Source: CAZGUH01 sp964529005 (GTDB lineage: Bacteria > Actinomycetota > Acidimicrobiia > Acidimicrobiales > Ilumatobacteraceae). Taken from it: a stretch of DNA of 64,000 nucleotides. A program made the position numbers and the translations under genes. The stretch is taken from assembly GCA_964529005.1 (NCBI GenBank), contig CAZGUH010000003.1, positions 1-64,000 of the forward strand, written 5' to 3'. The notes beneath the pieces were generated by a model. The model did not search any database, had not been told where the DNA came from, and saw only the letters and a program-made list of their open reading frames with translations. Below, one piece after another: positions 30,445 to 38,357 of the stretch (position 1 is the stretch's first letter; every line of letters begins with the position of its first letter).

Positions 30445-30903
30445 CTAGGGACGAACAGGGATGGACGAGACCTCAGCGGCAGCGGCCGGCGACGACGCGC
30501 AGGCGACACATCGGCCGCGCAGCACGATCGCGGTCGAGTCGGGCACGAACCCATCCAGCCCGTGCACCTCGAGACGATCGGCCCCGGTGACGTAGAGGTC
30601 GCGCACCAGCCCGCACTCCGTGCAGACCGTGTGGTGGTGGTCGTCGCCGTTGGGGTCGAAACGTGCCGATCCGGTGCCCAGGTCGAGCACGGTGAGCTCG
30701 CCCATCGCGACCAGGTCCGTGAGCGTCTGGTAGACGGTGCGCAAAGAGATGCCGGGCATCTGGGCGCTGGCCTCGGCGAAGAGCACGTCGGCGGTCGGAT
30801 GGGTCGGATTGCCGTGCAGCAGGCGGAACAGGAGCTGCCGCTGCGGCGTGACCTTCGACCCCCGGGCCCGGAACGCCGCTGTGAGTTCGGCAGGGGCACG
30901 CAC
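30445..30903 (-). CDS. fur: Fur-family metalloregulator (Fur/PerR type)
   Basis: 152 residues. N-terminal winged helix (VTPQRQLLFRLL, then SLRTVYQTLTDLVAMGEL) and C-terminal dimerisation domain with the metal site DDHHHTVC and structural zinc cysteines CTEC and CVAC. Position beside rubrerythrin favours a peroxide-sensing PerR-like role, but Fur, PerR and Zur cannot be separated safely here. The GTG at 30903 is at the transcription start predicted from TTGCAG-18-TACAGT, so the message may be leaderless. A 7-1-7 palindrome covers the -35, suggesting autoregulation. Confidence 0.88.
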   Translation of the reverse strand: MRAPAELTAAFRARGSKVTPQRQLLFRLLHGNPTHPTADVLFAEASAQMPGISLRTVYQTLTDLVAMGELTVLDLGTGSARFDPNGDDHHHTVCTECGLVRDLYVTGADRLEVHGLDGFVPDSTAIVLRGRCVACASSPAAAAEVSSIPVRP

Positions 30904-30910
30904 GCGGGCG

Positions 30911-30949
30911 ACTGTAGGCGCAATCGGTGCGGATCTGCAACGGTTGCAG
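30911..30949 (-). promoter_or_regulatory. fur promoter with 7-1-7 Fur-type operator
   Basis: On the plus strand CTGCAAC-G-GTTGCAG (30935-30949) is a perfect 15-base 7-1-7 palindrome, the geometry of Fur/PerR/Zur boxes. On the minus strand -35 TTGCAG (30940-30935) lies inside it, followed by an 18-base spacer and -10 TACAGT (30916-30911). The predicted start falls at or next to the fur GTG. A bound dimer would block the -35. Confidence 0.7.
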
Positions 30950-30993
30950 GCAGACATTTGGCGGACCGGCCCAGACTGTCGCACGATCACGGA

Positions 30994-31395
30994 GTGGCCA
31001 GCCGCTTCGATCTCGACGCTCTGCGCGCCGGGGGCGGTGTCGCGCTGGTCTTCGCGGTGCCGTTCGCCGTCGCCGCGCGGTGGGTCGCGGACCGCGGCGA
31101 CGGAAACGACGGCCTTGCCGTGTTGCTCAGCGTCGGCGCGCTCGCCGGCTTCGTCGTCGGCAGTGGCGTCGCCGCGTGGCGTCAGCGCCGGGGCGCACCT
31201 CTGTCGCACGGGGTGGTCACCGCCGTCGCCACATACGCCGCCGCCCAGGCCGTGTTCATCACCGTGCGCCTGCTGATGGGTCACGACGTGCGCTGGATGG
31301 CCGCGCTGTTCACCCTCACGACGACGTCCGTGGCCGGTCTGTTCGGCGGCTATCTGGGCCAGACGCTCCAACGTCGCGGGATCAGTCCGCGCTGA
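30994..31395 (+). CDS. Small four-helix membrane protein, unknown
   Basis: 133 residues with four hydrophobic segments at about 13-32, 41-63, 74-96 and 103-124; termini short and basic. I do not recognise the family; short four-helix proteins resembling TIGR04086 or AtpI-type subunits look similar. It is divergent from fur across a 90-base region holding the Fur-type box, so it might be co-regulated. GTG start with a weak upstream CGGAG. The stop lies 168 bases before the ferritin-like pair. Confidence 0.7.
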   Translation: MASRFDLDALRAGGGVALVFAVPFAVAARWVADRGDGNDGLAVLLSVGALAGFVVGSGVAAWRQRRGAPLSHGVVTAVATYAAAQAVFITVRLLMGHDVRWMAALFTLTTTSVAGLFGGYLGQTLQRRGISPR

Positions 31396-31563
31396 TCAGC
31401 AATCCGCTGGATCCCTGCCACGAGCATCGTCGACTTCTAGAGTTGCTCCGCTCGGCCCCCGCCGGGAAGGCTGGAGACATCGCCCGGTGCTCACCCGGGC
31501 GCACAGGATCCCACCCCCCGGTCTCGCCGGCCGCACGAACAAGCCCGAAAGGACAGCCCCTTC

Positions 31564-32262
31564 GTGGACAGCCCCTCCTTGCACGACACCGTCGCGGCGC
31601 CGTCCGCTGACGTCGCGGCCGCGCAGCCACGTTCGTCCTCGCGGCGGCGGCTGTTCGGAGCTGGCCTCGGCGTCGTCGCTGCCTTGAGCCCCGCCTTCAC
31701 CGGCGCCGCCGCGGCGTCGCCGCCCGACAGCGAAGCCGACAGCGACGGGGCCGCAGCCCCAGCCGCTCCGACGACCACCAGCGCGCCGAAGCGTCCCACC
31801 GACGCCGACCTCGAGCAGCTGCGCTATGCGCAGACGATCGAGCTGGCCGCGCGTGATCTCTACGACGCGGCGCTGAAGCCCGAGTTGCTCGACGATGCGA
31901 ACCGGCCGCTGTTCACGGCAATCCGCGAGGCGCACGAGGCCTACGCCCATTCGCTCGCCGGCGTGATCGGCACCACGGCCCCCGGCGAGGCCGACGCCGC
32001 CCTCGTCCGGCAACACCGCAGCGGGTTCTCGTCGGGTTCGGTCTCCAGCATCGCCGGCGCTGCCGCCGAGTTGGAGAACGCCCTGGCGGCGACGCATCGA
32101 TCCACCCTCGGGGAGCTTCGCGGCACCGACGCCGTCGCGCTGGTCGCGGCGATCGTGCCGATCGAGGGCCGCCACGCCGCCGTCTTGTCGTCGCTCGCCG
32201 GGCGCACCGGCCTGGACGACGCGATCCTGAACGACGCCGAGCCGCTCCAACCGGAGGACTGA
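31564..32262 (+). CDS. Exported ferritin-like protein, Tat signal
   Basis: 232 residues. A twin-arginine motif SRRRLFGAG near residue 26 precedes a hydrophobic alanine-rich stretch, then a low-complexity Ala/Pro/Thr linker (about 48-76). The rest is helical and ferritin-like (about 80-222), with TIELAARDLYDAAL, REAHEAYAHSL and EGRHAAVLSSL giving Glu/His pairs for a possible diiron or storage site. Function unknown. The GTG start has GAAAGGAC upstream. One base separates it from the next ferritin-like gene. Confidence 0.82.
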   Translation: MDSPSLHDTVAAPSADVAAAQPRSSSRRRLFGAGLGVVAALSPAFTGAAAASPPDSEADSDGAAAPAAPTTTSAPKRPTDADLEQLRYAQTIELAARDLYDAALKPELLDDANRPLFTAIREAHEAYAHSLAGVIGTTAPGEADAALVRQHRSGFSSGSVSSIAGAAAELENALAATHRSTLGELRGTDAVALVAAIVPIEGRHAAVLSSLAGRTGLDDAILNDAEPLQPED

Positions 32263-32263
32263 G

Positions 32264-33217
32264 ATGAGCTCCGTGAACGACTCCACTCCCACCTGGGGCC
32301 GCCGCGAGGTGCTGCGCATCGGCGGCGTCACGCTCGCGGCCGGCGCAGTGCTGGCAGCGTGCGGCAGCGATCCCGCCGAAGGGCCGCTGGCCCGGATCGG
32401 CAATGCCCCGACGACCACCGGCCTGCCCACCGCAACGGTCACCGATGCGGTCCTGTTGCGCACCGCGGCATCCGTCGAGTTGAGCGTGGTCAAGCTCTAC
32501 GAGCGCTTCGACGAGCTCGGTTTGTTGTCGGGCGACGCCGCTTCCGCAGTCGGCCGTTTCCGGCGCGACCACGAAGCGAACGCCGCGGCGTTCAACGGTC
32601 TGCTGGCCGGCGTCGGCGGCGAGCCGTGGACGTGCTCGAACCCGCGCTTCGACGACGTCGTCTCGGGCCCGTTGCTCCAGCGCATCGAGGGAACCGGCGA
32701 GGCCACCGACGGCTCTCCGATCCAGCCGAGCGACGATCCGACGCGCGACGCGTTGAACGTCGTCAACGCGCTGGAATCGCTGCTCGCGTCGACGCACCAG
32801 TCGTTCGTCCCGCACGTCAACGACCGCTCGTTGCGCCCGCAGCTGGCGTCGATCAGCGAGCAGGAGGCCCGCCACGCGGCGGTGATCGCGATGATCATCA
32901 ACCCGGACGAGCCGATCGCGACGAGCGCCGCCCCTGGTGAAACCCAGGCCACCACGACCACGACCGAGCCGGCCGAGACTCCAGCTGGTGTTCCGGAGGC
33001 GCCGGGTCAGGCGCCCGACGATGCGCCGACCACCACGGTGGCGGGTGACACGACGCCGATCCTCGTGGTGCACGCGATCCCGGGAGCGTTCGGATCCTTG
33101 GGTGTGGTGCAGGTGGTCGTCGGCGCCCCGAACGAATCGGGCACCCGCTTCACCGCGAACCTCGAGACGGCGAGCCTCAACTCGTACATCTACGAAGGGA
33201 TGCAGTGCCCCGCCTGA
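32264..33217 (+). CDS. Ferritin-like lipoprotein with C-terminal extension
   Basis: 317 residues. N-terminal RREVLRIGG followed by LAAGAVLAAC indicates a Tat-exported lipoprotein, lipid-anchored at Cys33 or so. Residues about 60-222 are ferritin-like: ASVELSVVKLYERFDEL, RRDHEANAAAFNGLL and EQEARHAAVIAMI give paired Glu and His residues. A Thr/Pro-rich linker (about 228-264) leads to a final domain of some 50 residues I do not recognise. Functionally it probably forms a unit with the upstream ferritin-like protein (one-base spacing). ATG start. Confidence 0.82.
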   Translation: MSSVNDSTPTWGRREVLRIGGVTLAAGAVLAACGSDPAEGPLARIGNAPTTTGLPTATVTDAVLLRTAASVELSVVKLYERFDELGLLSGDAASAVGRFRRDHEANAAAFNGLLAGVGGEPWTCSNPRFDDVVSGPLLQRIEGTGEATDGSPIQPSDDPTRDALNVVNALESLLASTHQSFVPHVNDRSLRPQLASISEQEARHAAVIAMIINPDEPIATSAAPGETQATTTTTEPAETPAGVPEAPGQAPDDAPTTTVAGDTTPILVVHAIPGAFGSLGVVQVVVGAPNESGTRFTANLETASLNSYIYEGMQCPA

Positions 33218-33240
33218 TCGATGGGGTCATAGGCTGAGAT

Positions 33241-33600
<360 letters not shown>

Positions 33601-33876
33601 GACCGCCTCTGGGCTGGCCAAACGTGCACGCCGGACACGGCCTCGACACGACCGTTGGCTCCCGACGAGGACCGCACGCGCCGCGCCATCGAGGCCGCTT
33701 CGGCCGGCCCGCAGATGGCGGTTGAGCTGGGACTCGACAGAGGTTGACCCGATACACCTCGCACCGGCAGGACTCACACCACGCTCGGCCCAAGTTGTCG
33801 AACGCTTGCTGCAGCCGTCGCACCACCCGCTCCTTCTTCCAGATCTCGCCGCCGAACGCAATTCAGCGTCGCGTGC
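33601..33876. other. Spacer between rnpB and the winged-helix gene
   Basis: 276 bases. No convincing gene, tRNA or repeat was found. The frames present have no ribosome binding site or recognisable protein. Confidence 0.5.
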
Positions 33877-34260
33877 CTACTCACGCAGCCGCACGTTGGG
33901 GCCGTCACGCTCGAACAGACCCCGATAGCTGTTGATGCGGGCGTGGAACTGGTTGATGTCGACCTCCGAACCGTTCCGCTTCCGGTACAGACCCCGCAGG
34001 TTCACCTCGTTGCCGAGCTCTCGGATGTTCATCCACCGATTCCCGTGCTCTCGCAGCACTGTCGCCATCGCCTGGTGCAGCGTCACCCGTGAGCCTGCCT
34101 GGGGGGCGTGCGAACGCTGAACAGCCTCCGCCCGTGCGATCAACTCCAGCAGGGTGCTCCGTCGAGCTTCCAACTGCGCGAGTTCGGCTCGCGCAGACTC
34201 CAACGCACGCGCAACCGTGTGACTCGACTGGTCCAGCGCCTTGGCGAGTTCCTCTGCCAT
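33877..34260 (-). CDS. Coiled-coil plus winged-helix (HARE-HTH-like) protein
   Basis: 127 residues. N-terminal half (about 1-50) is a coiled coil (LESARAELAQLEARRSTLLELIA in two parts). The C-terminal half (about 58-127) resembles the HARE-HTH winged-helix fold found in restriction and chromatin-linked proteins: HQAMATVLREHG, NIRELGNEVNLRGLY, then ARINSYRGLFERDGPNVRL. DNA binding is likely; target unknown. No partner nuclease or methylase is nearby. ATG start with no Shine-Dalgarno; a promoter TTGACC-18-CACAAT would give a leaderless message. Operator-like inverted repeats overlap it. Confidence 0.68.
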   Translation of the reverse strand: MAEELAKALDQSSHTVARALESARAELAQLEARRSTLLELIARAEAVQRSHAPQAGSRVTLHQAMATVLREHGNRWMNIRELGNEVNLRGLYRKRNGSEVDINQFHARINSYRGLFERDGPNVRLRE

Positions 34261-34312
34261 GGTTCGTCATTGTGAACCAACATGTGCGCAGCGGTCAACC
34301 AAATGGTTCACA
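34260..34312 (-). promoter_or_regulatory. Inverted repeats and promoter of the winged-helix gene
   Basis: TGTGAACCA (34271-34279) is perfectly inverted as TGGTTCACA (34304-34312), and a third half-site TGGTTC lies at the start codon (34260-34265). On the minus strand -35 TTGACC (34298-34293) and -10 CACAAT (34274-34269), 18 bases apart, sit between and over the half-sites. The layout suggests self-repression by the winged-helix protein, which is inference. Confidence 0.55.
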
Positions 34313-34503
34313 TGGGCCAGAGCGGAACCGTGGGGGCGGAGCCGATCGACGACGCAGTGCCCTCGACAGTGGGCGTTCGGTATCTCGCTCGTCGAGCGTT
34401 GAGCCGTGGACGCCCTCGCGATCTTGAGTGTGAGCAGAAACTGGGAAGTCCGTTCGGATCAACTGCGGCGGAAGGGCTGCAATCCGGCCGGGAATGAGGC
34501 ACG

Positions 34504-34845
34504 ATGCTCGCCGTGAGCGGGCAGAGGAACGGTCGTGAGAGCGTCGGCACGGCATTGACAGCCGAGGCCGCGCGCCACGATCAAGCCGCCGACCGCTACG
34601 AAGCGATGGGCGATCTCGTCAACGCCCGCCTCTCACGCGAGCACGCCGTCGCGTTGCGGGCCGCGAGCGACGCGTACGAACGCCGCGAGAACCGCATCCG
34701 TGCGCTGCGCGCCGAGGCTGTCGTCAGCCTGCCCCCTGGCGTGTCTTCGCTTCCCCCGCCCCCTCCGCCGGTTCCGATGGTCGCCGCAGCGGCCGGGGAC
34801 TCGACGCACCGGTCCCCCGCCACGCTCGGACTGGCCGGCGCATGA
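34504..34845 (+). CDS. Hypothetical helical protein with proline-rich tail
   Basis: 113 residues, not recognised. Residues about 18-70 form charged helices (RHDQAADRYEAMGDL, LSREHAVALRAASDAYERR); residues 75-92 are Pro/Ser-rich with a run of seven prolines. Third-position GC and the GAGG four bases before the ATG support a real gene. A GTG three codons later is an alternative start. Its last bases overlap the next gene by ATGA, suggesting coupled translation. Confidence 0.5.
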   Translation: MLAVSGQRNGRESVGTALTAEAARHDQAADRYEAMGDLVNARLSREHAVALRAASDAYERRENRIRALRAEAVVSLPPGVSSLPPPPPPVPMVAAAAGDSTHRSPATLGLAGA

Positions 34846-35180
34846 CCCGCGCGAGCCGCCGCCACCTCTCCCCGCTGCCCGCCGGCATGCGGACACGCAG
34901 ATCGGAGCACCGCCAGTCCGTCGAGATCCCCGCCGAGATTCGAGTTCCGGCGCACGACGGCGGGTACGCTCACACTGTGTCACAGGACACCACTGACGGT
35001 GATCGTGACAGCGGCGTGCTGTCGTTCGCGGTCATCGATGCGTACACCGACATCGTGCTGCGCACGGGCACCGAGCGCGAGTGGCGTCACTCCCGCGAGG
35101 CAGCGGAGCGTGACGGCGAGCCCGGCATCATCGATGACTTCGACGGCCGCGCGGTGTACGTCGAGGACTGGCGCAGCTGA
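34842..35180 (+). CDS. Hypothetical protein
   Basis: 112 residues, not recognised. The first 45 residues are basic and irregular; the C-terminal part (about 57-112) looks folded, with FAVIDAYTDIVLRTG, EWRHSREAAERDG and an acidic IIDDFDGRAVYVEDW end. An internal GTG at 34977 would give a shorter 67-residue protein starting directly before the folded part and may be the true start. Overlaps the preceding gene by ATGA. Ends six bases from the convergent pdxA-like gene. Confidence 0.5.
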   Translation: MTRASRRHLSPLPAGMRTRRSEHRQSVEIPAEIRVPAHDGGYAHTVSQDTTDGDRDSGVLSFAVIDAYTDIVLRTGTEREWRHSREAAERDGEPGIIDDFDGRAVYVEDWRS

Positions 35181-35186
35181 GACAGC

Positions 35187-36176
35187 TCACCGCCGGCGCG
35201 CCAGCTCGGCAGCCTGGCGCAGCGCCTCGATCATCGATCGCTCGTCGGCCGTGCCGGAGCCTGCGATGTCGAACGCGGTGCCGTGGTCGACGCTCGTGCG
35301 CACCACCGGCAGCCCGATCGTGATGTTGACGCCGGCCTCCAGGCCGAGCACCTTCACCGGTCCGTGCCCCTGGTCGTGGTACATCGCCACGACGCAATCG
35401 AACTCCCCGCGACGGGCGCGGAAGAACAACGTGTCCGCTGGCAGCGGACCGACGACGTCGATGCCCGCGGCCTGCGCCGCGTCGATCGCGGGGTTGATCT
35501 TGTCGGCTTCCTCGCCGTGCCCGAAGAGGCCGTTCTCCCCTGCGTGGGGATTGATCCCGCACACGGCGAGCCGCGGGGTCACGATTCCTGCACGGCGAAG
35601 CGTCTCGTCGGCGCGGCGGATCGTCCGCTCCACGAGCCCCGGCTCGATCCGTGCCACCGCGTCGAGCAGACCGACGTGAGTCGTCACGTGCACGACCCGG
35701 AGGCCGGGCGCGGTCAACATCATCGACACTTCCGGCGTGCCCGTGAGGTGGGCGAGCAACTCCGTGTGCCCAGGGAACGACCGTCCCGCCTTGTGGAGCG
35801 CCTCCTTGTTGAGCGGCGCGGTGCAGATCGCGTCGACGACGCCGTCGATGGCCAAGGTCGCGGCCCTCTCGACATAGCGGTAGGCGGCCTCCCCGGCGAG
35901 AGCATCGACGGCGCCCCACGGCAGATGAGCGACGTCGGGTCCCGTGTCGACCACCGGGATCTCACCGGGCCTCTGATCGACGTCGGCAGCGAGGGCGTCG
36001 ACGGATTGCACCACGGCCTCGAGACTGCAGACCTCGACGGCACGGCGCATCCGACCGGCGTTGCCGATCACCACCGCACGGCAGAGGTCGGCCTTTTTCG
36101 GTCGGGCGAGCGCCTTGGCCACGACCTCGGGACCGACGCCGGACGGGTCGCCCATGGTCACGGCGATGAGCGGCAA
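35187..36176 (-). CDS. pdxA: PdxA-family NAD-dependent dehydrogenase (4-phosphohydroxythreonine or 4-phosphothreonate type)
   Basis: 329 residues. VTMGDPSGVGPE at the N-terminus, and the metal-binding histidines in PGHTELLA, INPHAGENG and YHDQGHGPVK, are all present. PdxA oxidises 4-phosphohydroxy-L-threonine for vitamin B6; the paralogue PdxA2 oxidises and decarboxylates 4-phospho-D-threonate or -erythronate to DHAP. Linkage to a DUF1537 kinase favours PdxA2, and no other B6 gene is near. The frame begins with TTG, the only start that keeps the first beta strand; no good Shine-Dalgarno is seen. Confidence 0.88.
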   Translation of the reverse strand: MPLIAVTMGDPSGVGPEVVAKALARPKKADLCRAVVIGNAGRMRRAVEVCSLEAVVQSVDALAADVDQRPGEIPVVDTGPDVAHLPWGAVDALAGEAAYRYVERAATLAIDGVVDAICTAPLNKEALHKAGRSFPGHTELLAHLTGTPEVSMMLTAPGLRVVHVTTHVGLLDAVARIEPGLVERTIRRADETLRRAGIVTPRLAVCGINPHAGENGLFGHGEEADKINPAIDAAQAAGIDVVGPLPADTLFFRARRGEFDCVVAMYHDQGHGPVKVLGLEAGVNITIGLPVVRTSVDHGTAFDIAGSGTADERSMIEALRQAAELARRR

Positions 36177-36236
36177 CCTCGCGGAGGCCAGCGGTCTGTC
36201 AGCGATCAGCAGATCGTACCGACGTGGCGCTGTCCG

Positions 36237-37214
36237 CTATCCCAAGAACGCCACGGCGCGACGAAGCGCTCCCCGATCACCGAATCCTCCCGCCTTGGTG
36301 ACCACGCGCCGGCCGCTGTCCGGATCGATCGCCCACGGGATGCCGGGCTCGACCTCGCCCCCGACGATCAGCCGCCGGACGCCGAGAGCCGACAGCACCG
36401 CGCGGGCGGTGGCGCCTCCCGTCAGCACCAGCCCGTCGGCGTCGCCGACACCGCACCGCAACTCGGCCAGCGTGCACGACCGCAACGCCCTACCGGACAT
36501 CACCTCCGCGGGCTCACCCGAGGCGGCGAGATCGTCGAGCTGCGCGGCGGTGACCTGATGAAACGATCCAGCCATCACCACCACGCGGGCGCACCGCTCG
36601 CGGTGAACCGGCGCGGACGGCGGGGCAGGAAGGACGCGTCCGAGCGCCGCCGCCATGGCGGCCGCGCCGACCCAGAGCGCCCGGCCTGACGGATGCTGCT
36701 GGCCGATGGCGACGAGGTCGTCGAGGTCGGCTCGACACCGCACATCGGCGCTCACCACGTCGATCCCCGATCGACGAACGGTCTCGACGATCGACGGCCA
36801 CGACACGCCCGCCAACACGTCGCCATCGACATGGACGTCGCCGCCGACGACGGTGCGCCCGCGCTCGGGAAACGCAGGGCTGGCGACGACGACCGCGGCC
36901 GCGACCGCGGCGGCCGCGGCGCGGATGGACGCGGCGACATGACCGCGCAGCGTTGAGTCGATCTTGAGGAACGGTTGCGAACCTGGGCATCTCACCGCGA
37001 GAGAGGCGAACGCAGCATGCACCCGGCGGCTCGCCGTCCCCGCGCTGGCGTCCCGCGCGTCGACGTCGATGGCCGGGCAGCGGACGGCGGCCGCGGAGCG
37101 TTCGAACTCCAGCCACACCTCGCTCGGGTGCCCGGCGGCGACGAGCTGTCCGGCGGTGTCCGCAGCGCCCGTCAGATCGTCGGCGACCACCGCCACGGCC
37201 GCCGCGGCGCTCAT
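36237..37214 (-). CDS. DUF1537 four-carbon acid sugar kinase-like protein
   Basis: 325 residues, shorter than the usual 400-plus. VVADDLTGAAD near residue 9 and LKIDSTLRGH near 85 are the DUF1537 substrate-domain signatures; the C-terminal nucleotide domain has VLTGGATARAVL and TKAGGFGD. Members (DtnK, OtnK, DenK) phosphorylate D-threonate or D-erythronate, handing the product to PdxA2 or OtnC-type enzymes. The adjacent pdxA-like gene fits a threonate route. Shortening lies between the two domains, so activity is not certain. ATG overlaps the phosphatase stop (ATGA). Confidence 0.82.
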   Translation of the reverse strand: MSAAAAVAVVADDLTGAADTAGQLVAAGHPSEVWLEFERSAAAVRCPAIDVDARDASAGTASRRVHAAFASLAVRCPGSQPFLKIDSTLRGHVAASIRAAAAAVAAAVVVASPAFPERGRTVVGGDVHVDGDVLAGVSWPSIVETVRRSGIDVVSADVRCRADLDDLVAIGQQHPSGRALWVGAAAMAAALGRVLPAPPSAPVHRERCARVVVMAGSFHQVTAAQLDDLAASGEPAEVMSGRALRSCTLAELRCGVGDADGLVLTGGATARAVLSALGVRRLIVGGEVEPGIPWAIDPDSGRRVVTKAGGFGDRGALRRAVAFLG

Positions 37215-37786
37215 CCGGTCGCGCTCGCGAGCGTCTCGTTGAACGACCAGAGCGTCGGACCGTCGACGCCCGCTGCGATTCGGCAGACGGAGCCCTGGGC
37301 GAGCTGGCTGCGCCACGCGATTTCGAGCCCGACGCCCAGCGCCCATGCCACCGCCGCCTTGATCGGCGACACGTGGCTCACGACGACGACGTCGATGTCG
37401 GCCGCCATGACAAGCAGCTCGTCGCACGCCGGCCAGACCCGCTTGGCGACGTCGACCAGCGACTCACCGCCTTCGGGCGCGAACGCCGGGTTCCCGCGCC
37501 AGCGGGCGCCGATGTCGGGAGGCACGTCGATCGACCGCACGTTGTCGTAGACGCCGTAGTCCAGCTCGATCCAGCGGTCGTCGATCTCCACCGGCAGCCC
37601 GAATGCCTCCGCCGACTGCCGGGCTCGCAGGAGCGGGCTGCTGATCACCCGGTCGACCTTGCCGATGGCCGCCGCGACCGCCGCCGCCTGCGCCCGTCCC
37701 ACGTCGTCGAGCGGCTGGTCGATGCGTCCCTGCAGCCGGCCCGATGCGTTGACCGCAGTGCGCCCGTGGCGGACCAGGATGATCAT
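37211..37786 (-). CDS. Histidine phosphatase family protein
   Basis: 191-residue phosphoglycerate mutase-like phosphatase. LVRHGRTAVNASGRLQG carries the catalytic RHG histidine; SSPLLRARQSAE, ELDYGVYDN and VSHVSPIKAAV provide the remaining arginine, glutamate and second histidine. Substrate unknown. ATGA overlap with the DUF1537 kinase suggests it belongs to the same sugar-acid unit, perhaps dephosphorylating an intermediate. ATG start. Confidence 0.88.
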   Translation of the reverse strand: MIILVRHGRTAVNASGRLQGRIDQPLDDVGRAQAAAVAAAIGKVDRVISSPLLRARQSAEAFGLPVEIDDRWIELDYGVYDNVRSIDVPPDIGARWRGNPAFAPEGGESLVDVAKRVWPACDELLVMAADIDVVVVSHVSPIKAAVAWALGVGLEIAWRSQLAQGSVCRIAAGVDGPTLWSFNETLASATG

Positions 37787-37832
37787 GCCAGGCAGTGAAG
37801 CACAGTGACCGACGCCGCTGGAGCCACCATCG

Positions 37833-38345
37833 TCAGCGCCGTCGGGTGCGTGCCGGGGCAGACGGCCGGGGCAGCGGAGTCAGACGGCCCTCGCGCACGA
37901 GCTGCTCGCGTGCCATTCGATCGTCGAGACCACAACGCCGCCAGATCGCGACCACGATGGCGATGCCCAGGATCTCGAGCACGACGCTCCACCACCCGCG
38001 GCTCACCGTGGGAAGACGTCCGCCCTCGAAGGATGCGCCGAGGAACGGCCACCAGAACACCTGGCTGTTGGTCCACGCGCCGTCGAAGACCAAGTGGAGG
38101 AATGTGCCGATCGGCAGCGGCAGCAGCAGCCGGCGCGATCGCTTGCGGCCGGACGTGGCCAGCATCACGATGACGAGCAACGCCACGCTGGCGGTGACGC
38201 TGTGCATCACCCGTGCTCCACCGAAGCCGATGTCGACGACGTCGGGAGCCAACGCGCCGGCGAGGAGCAGCCGGTAGTCGAACGAGGGATCGCGGAACAC
38301 GTACCAGACGGCAAGGACCGCGGCGCCCAGGAACCAGAAGAGCAC
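37833..38345 (-). CDS. Membrane protein, DUF457/YdjM-like metal-dependent hydrolase fold
   Basis: 170 residues with about four membrane segments (1-16, 26-38, 47-64, 118-136) and a basic proline-rich C-terminus. LLLAGALAPDVVD, then RVMHSVTAS, then FLHLVFDGAWTNS with WWPFLG match the Asp/His pattern of the LexA-regulated YdjM/DUF457 membrane hydrolases. Substrate unknown. GTG start; gap of 12 bases from the zinc-ribbon gene. Family call is moderate. Confidence 0.65.
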   Translation of the reverse strand: MLFWFLGAAVLAVWYVFRDPSFDYRLLLAGALAPDVVDIGFGGARVMHSVTASVALLVIVMLATSGRKRSRRLLLPLPIGTFLHLVFDGAWTNSQVFWWPFLGASFEGGRLPTVSRGWWSVVLEILGIAIVVAIWRRCGLDDRMAREQLVREGRLTPLPRPSAPARTRRR

Positions 38346-38357
38346 AGCCGGTGTCGT

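Noticed and set aside
31396..31563. Possible leader RNA before the ferritin-like pair
   Set aside because: GC-rich with short inverted pieces, but no known riboswitch core could be recognised.
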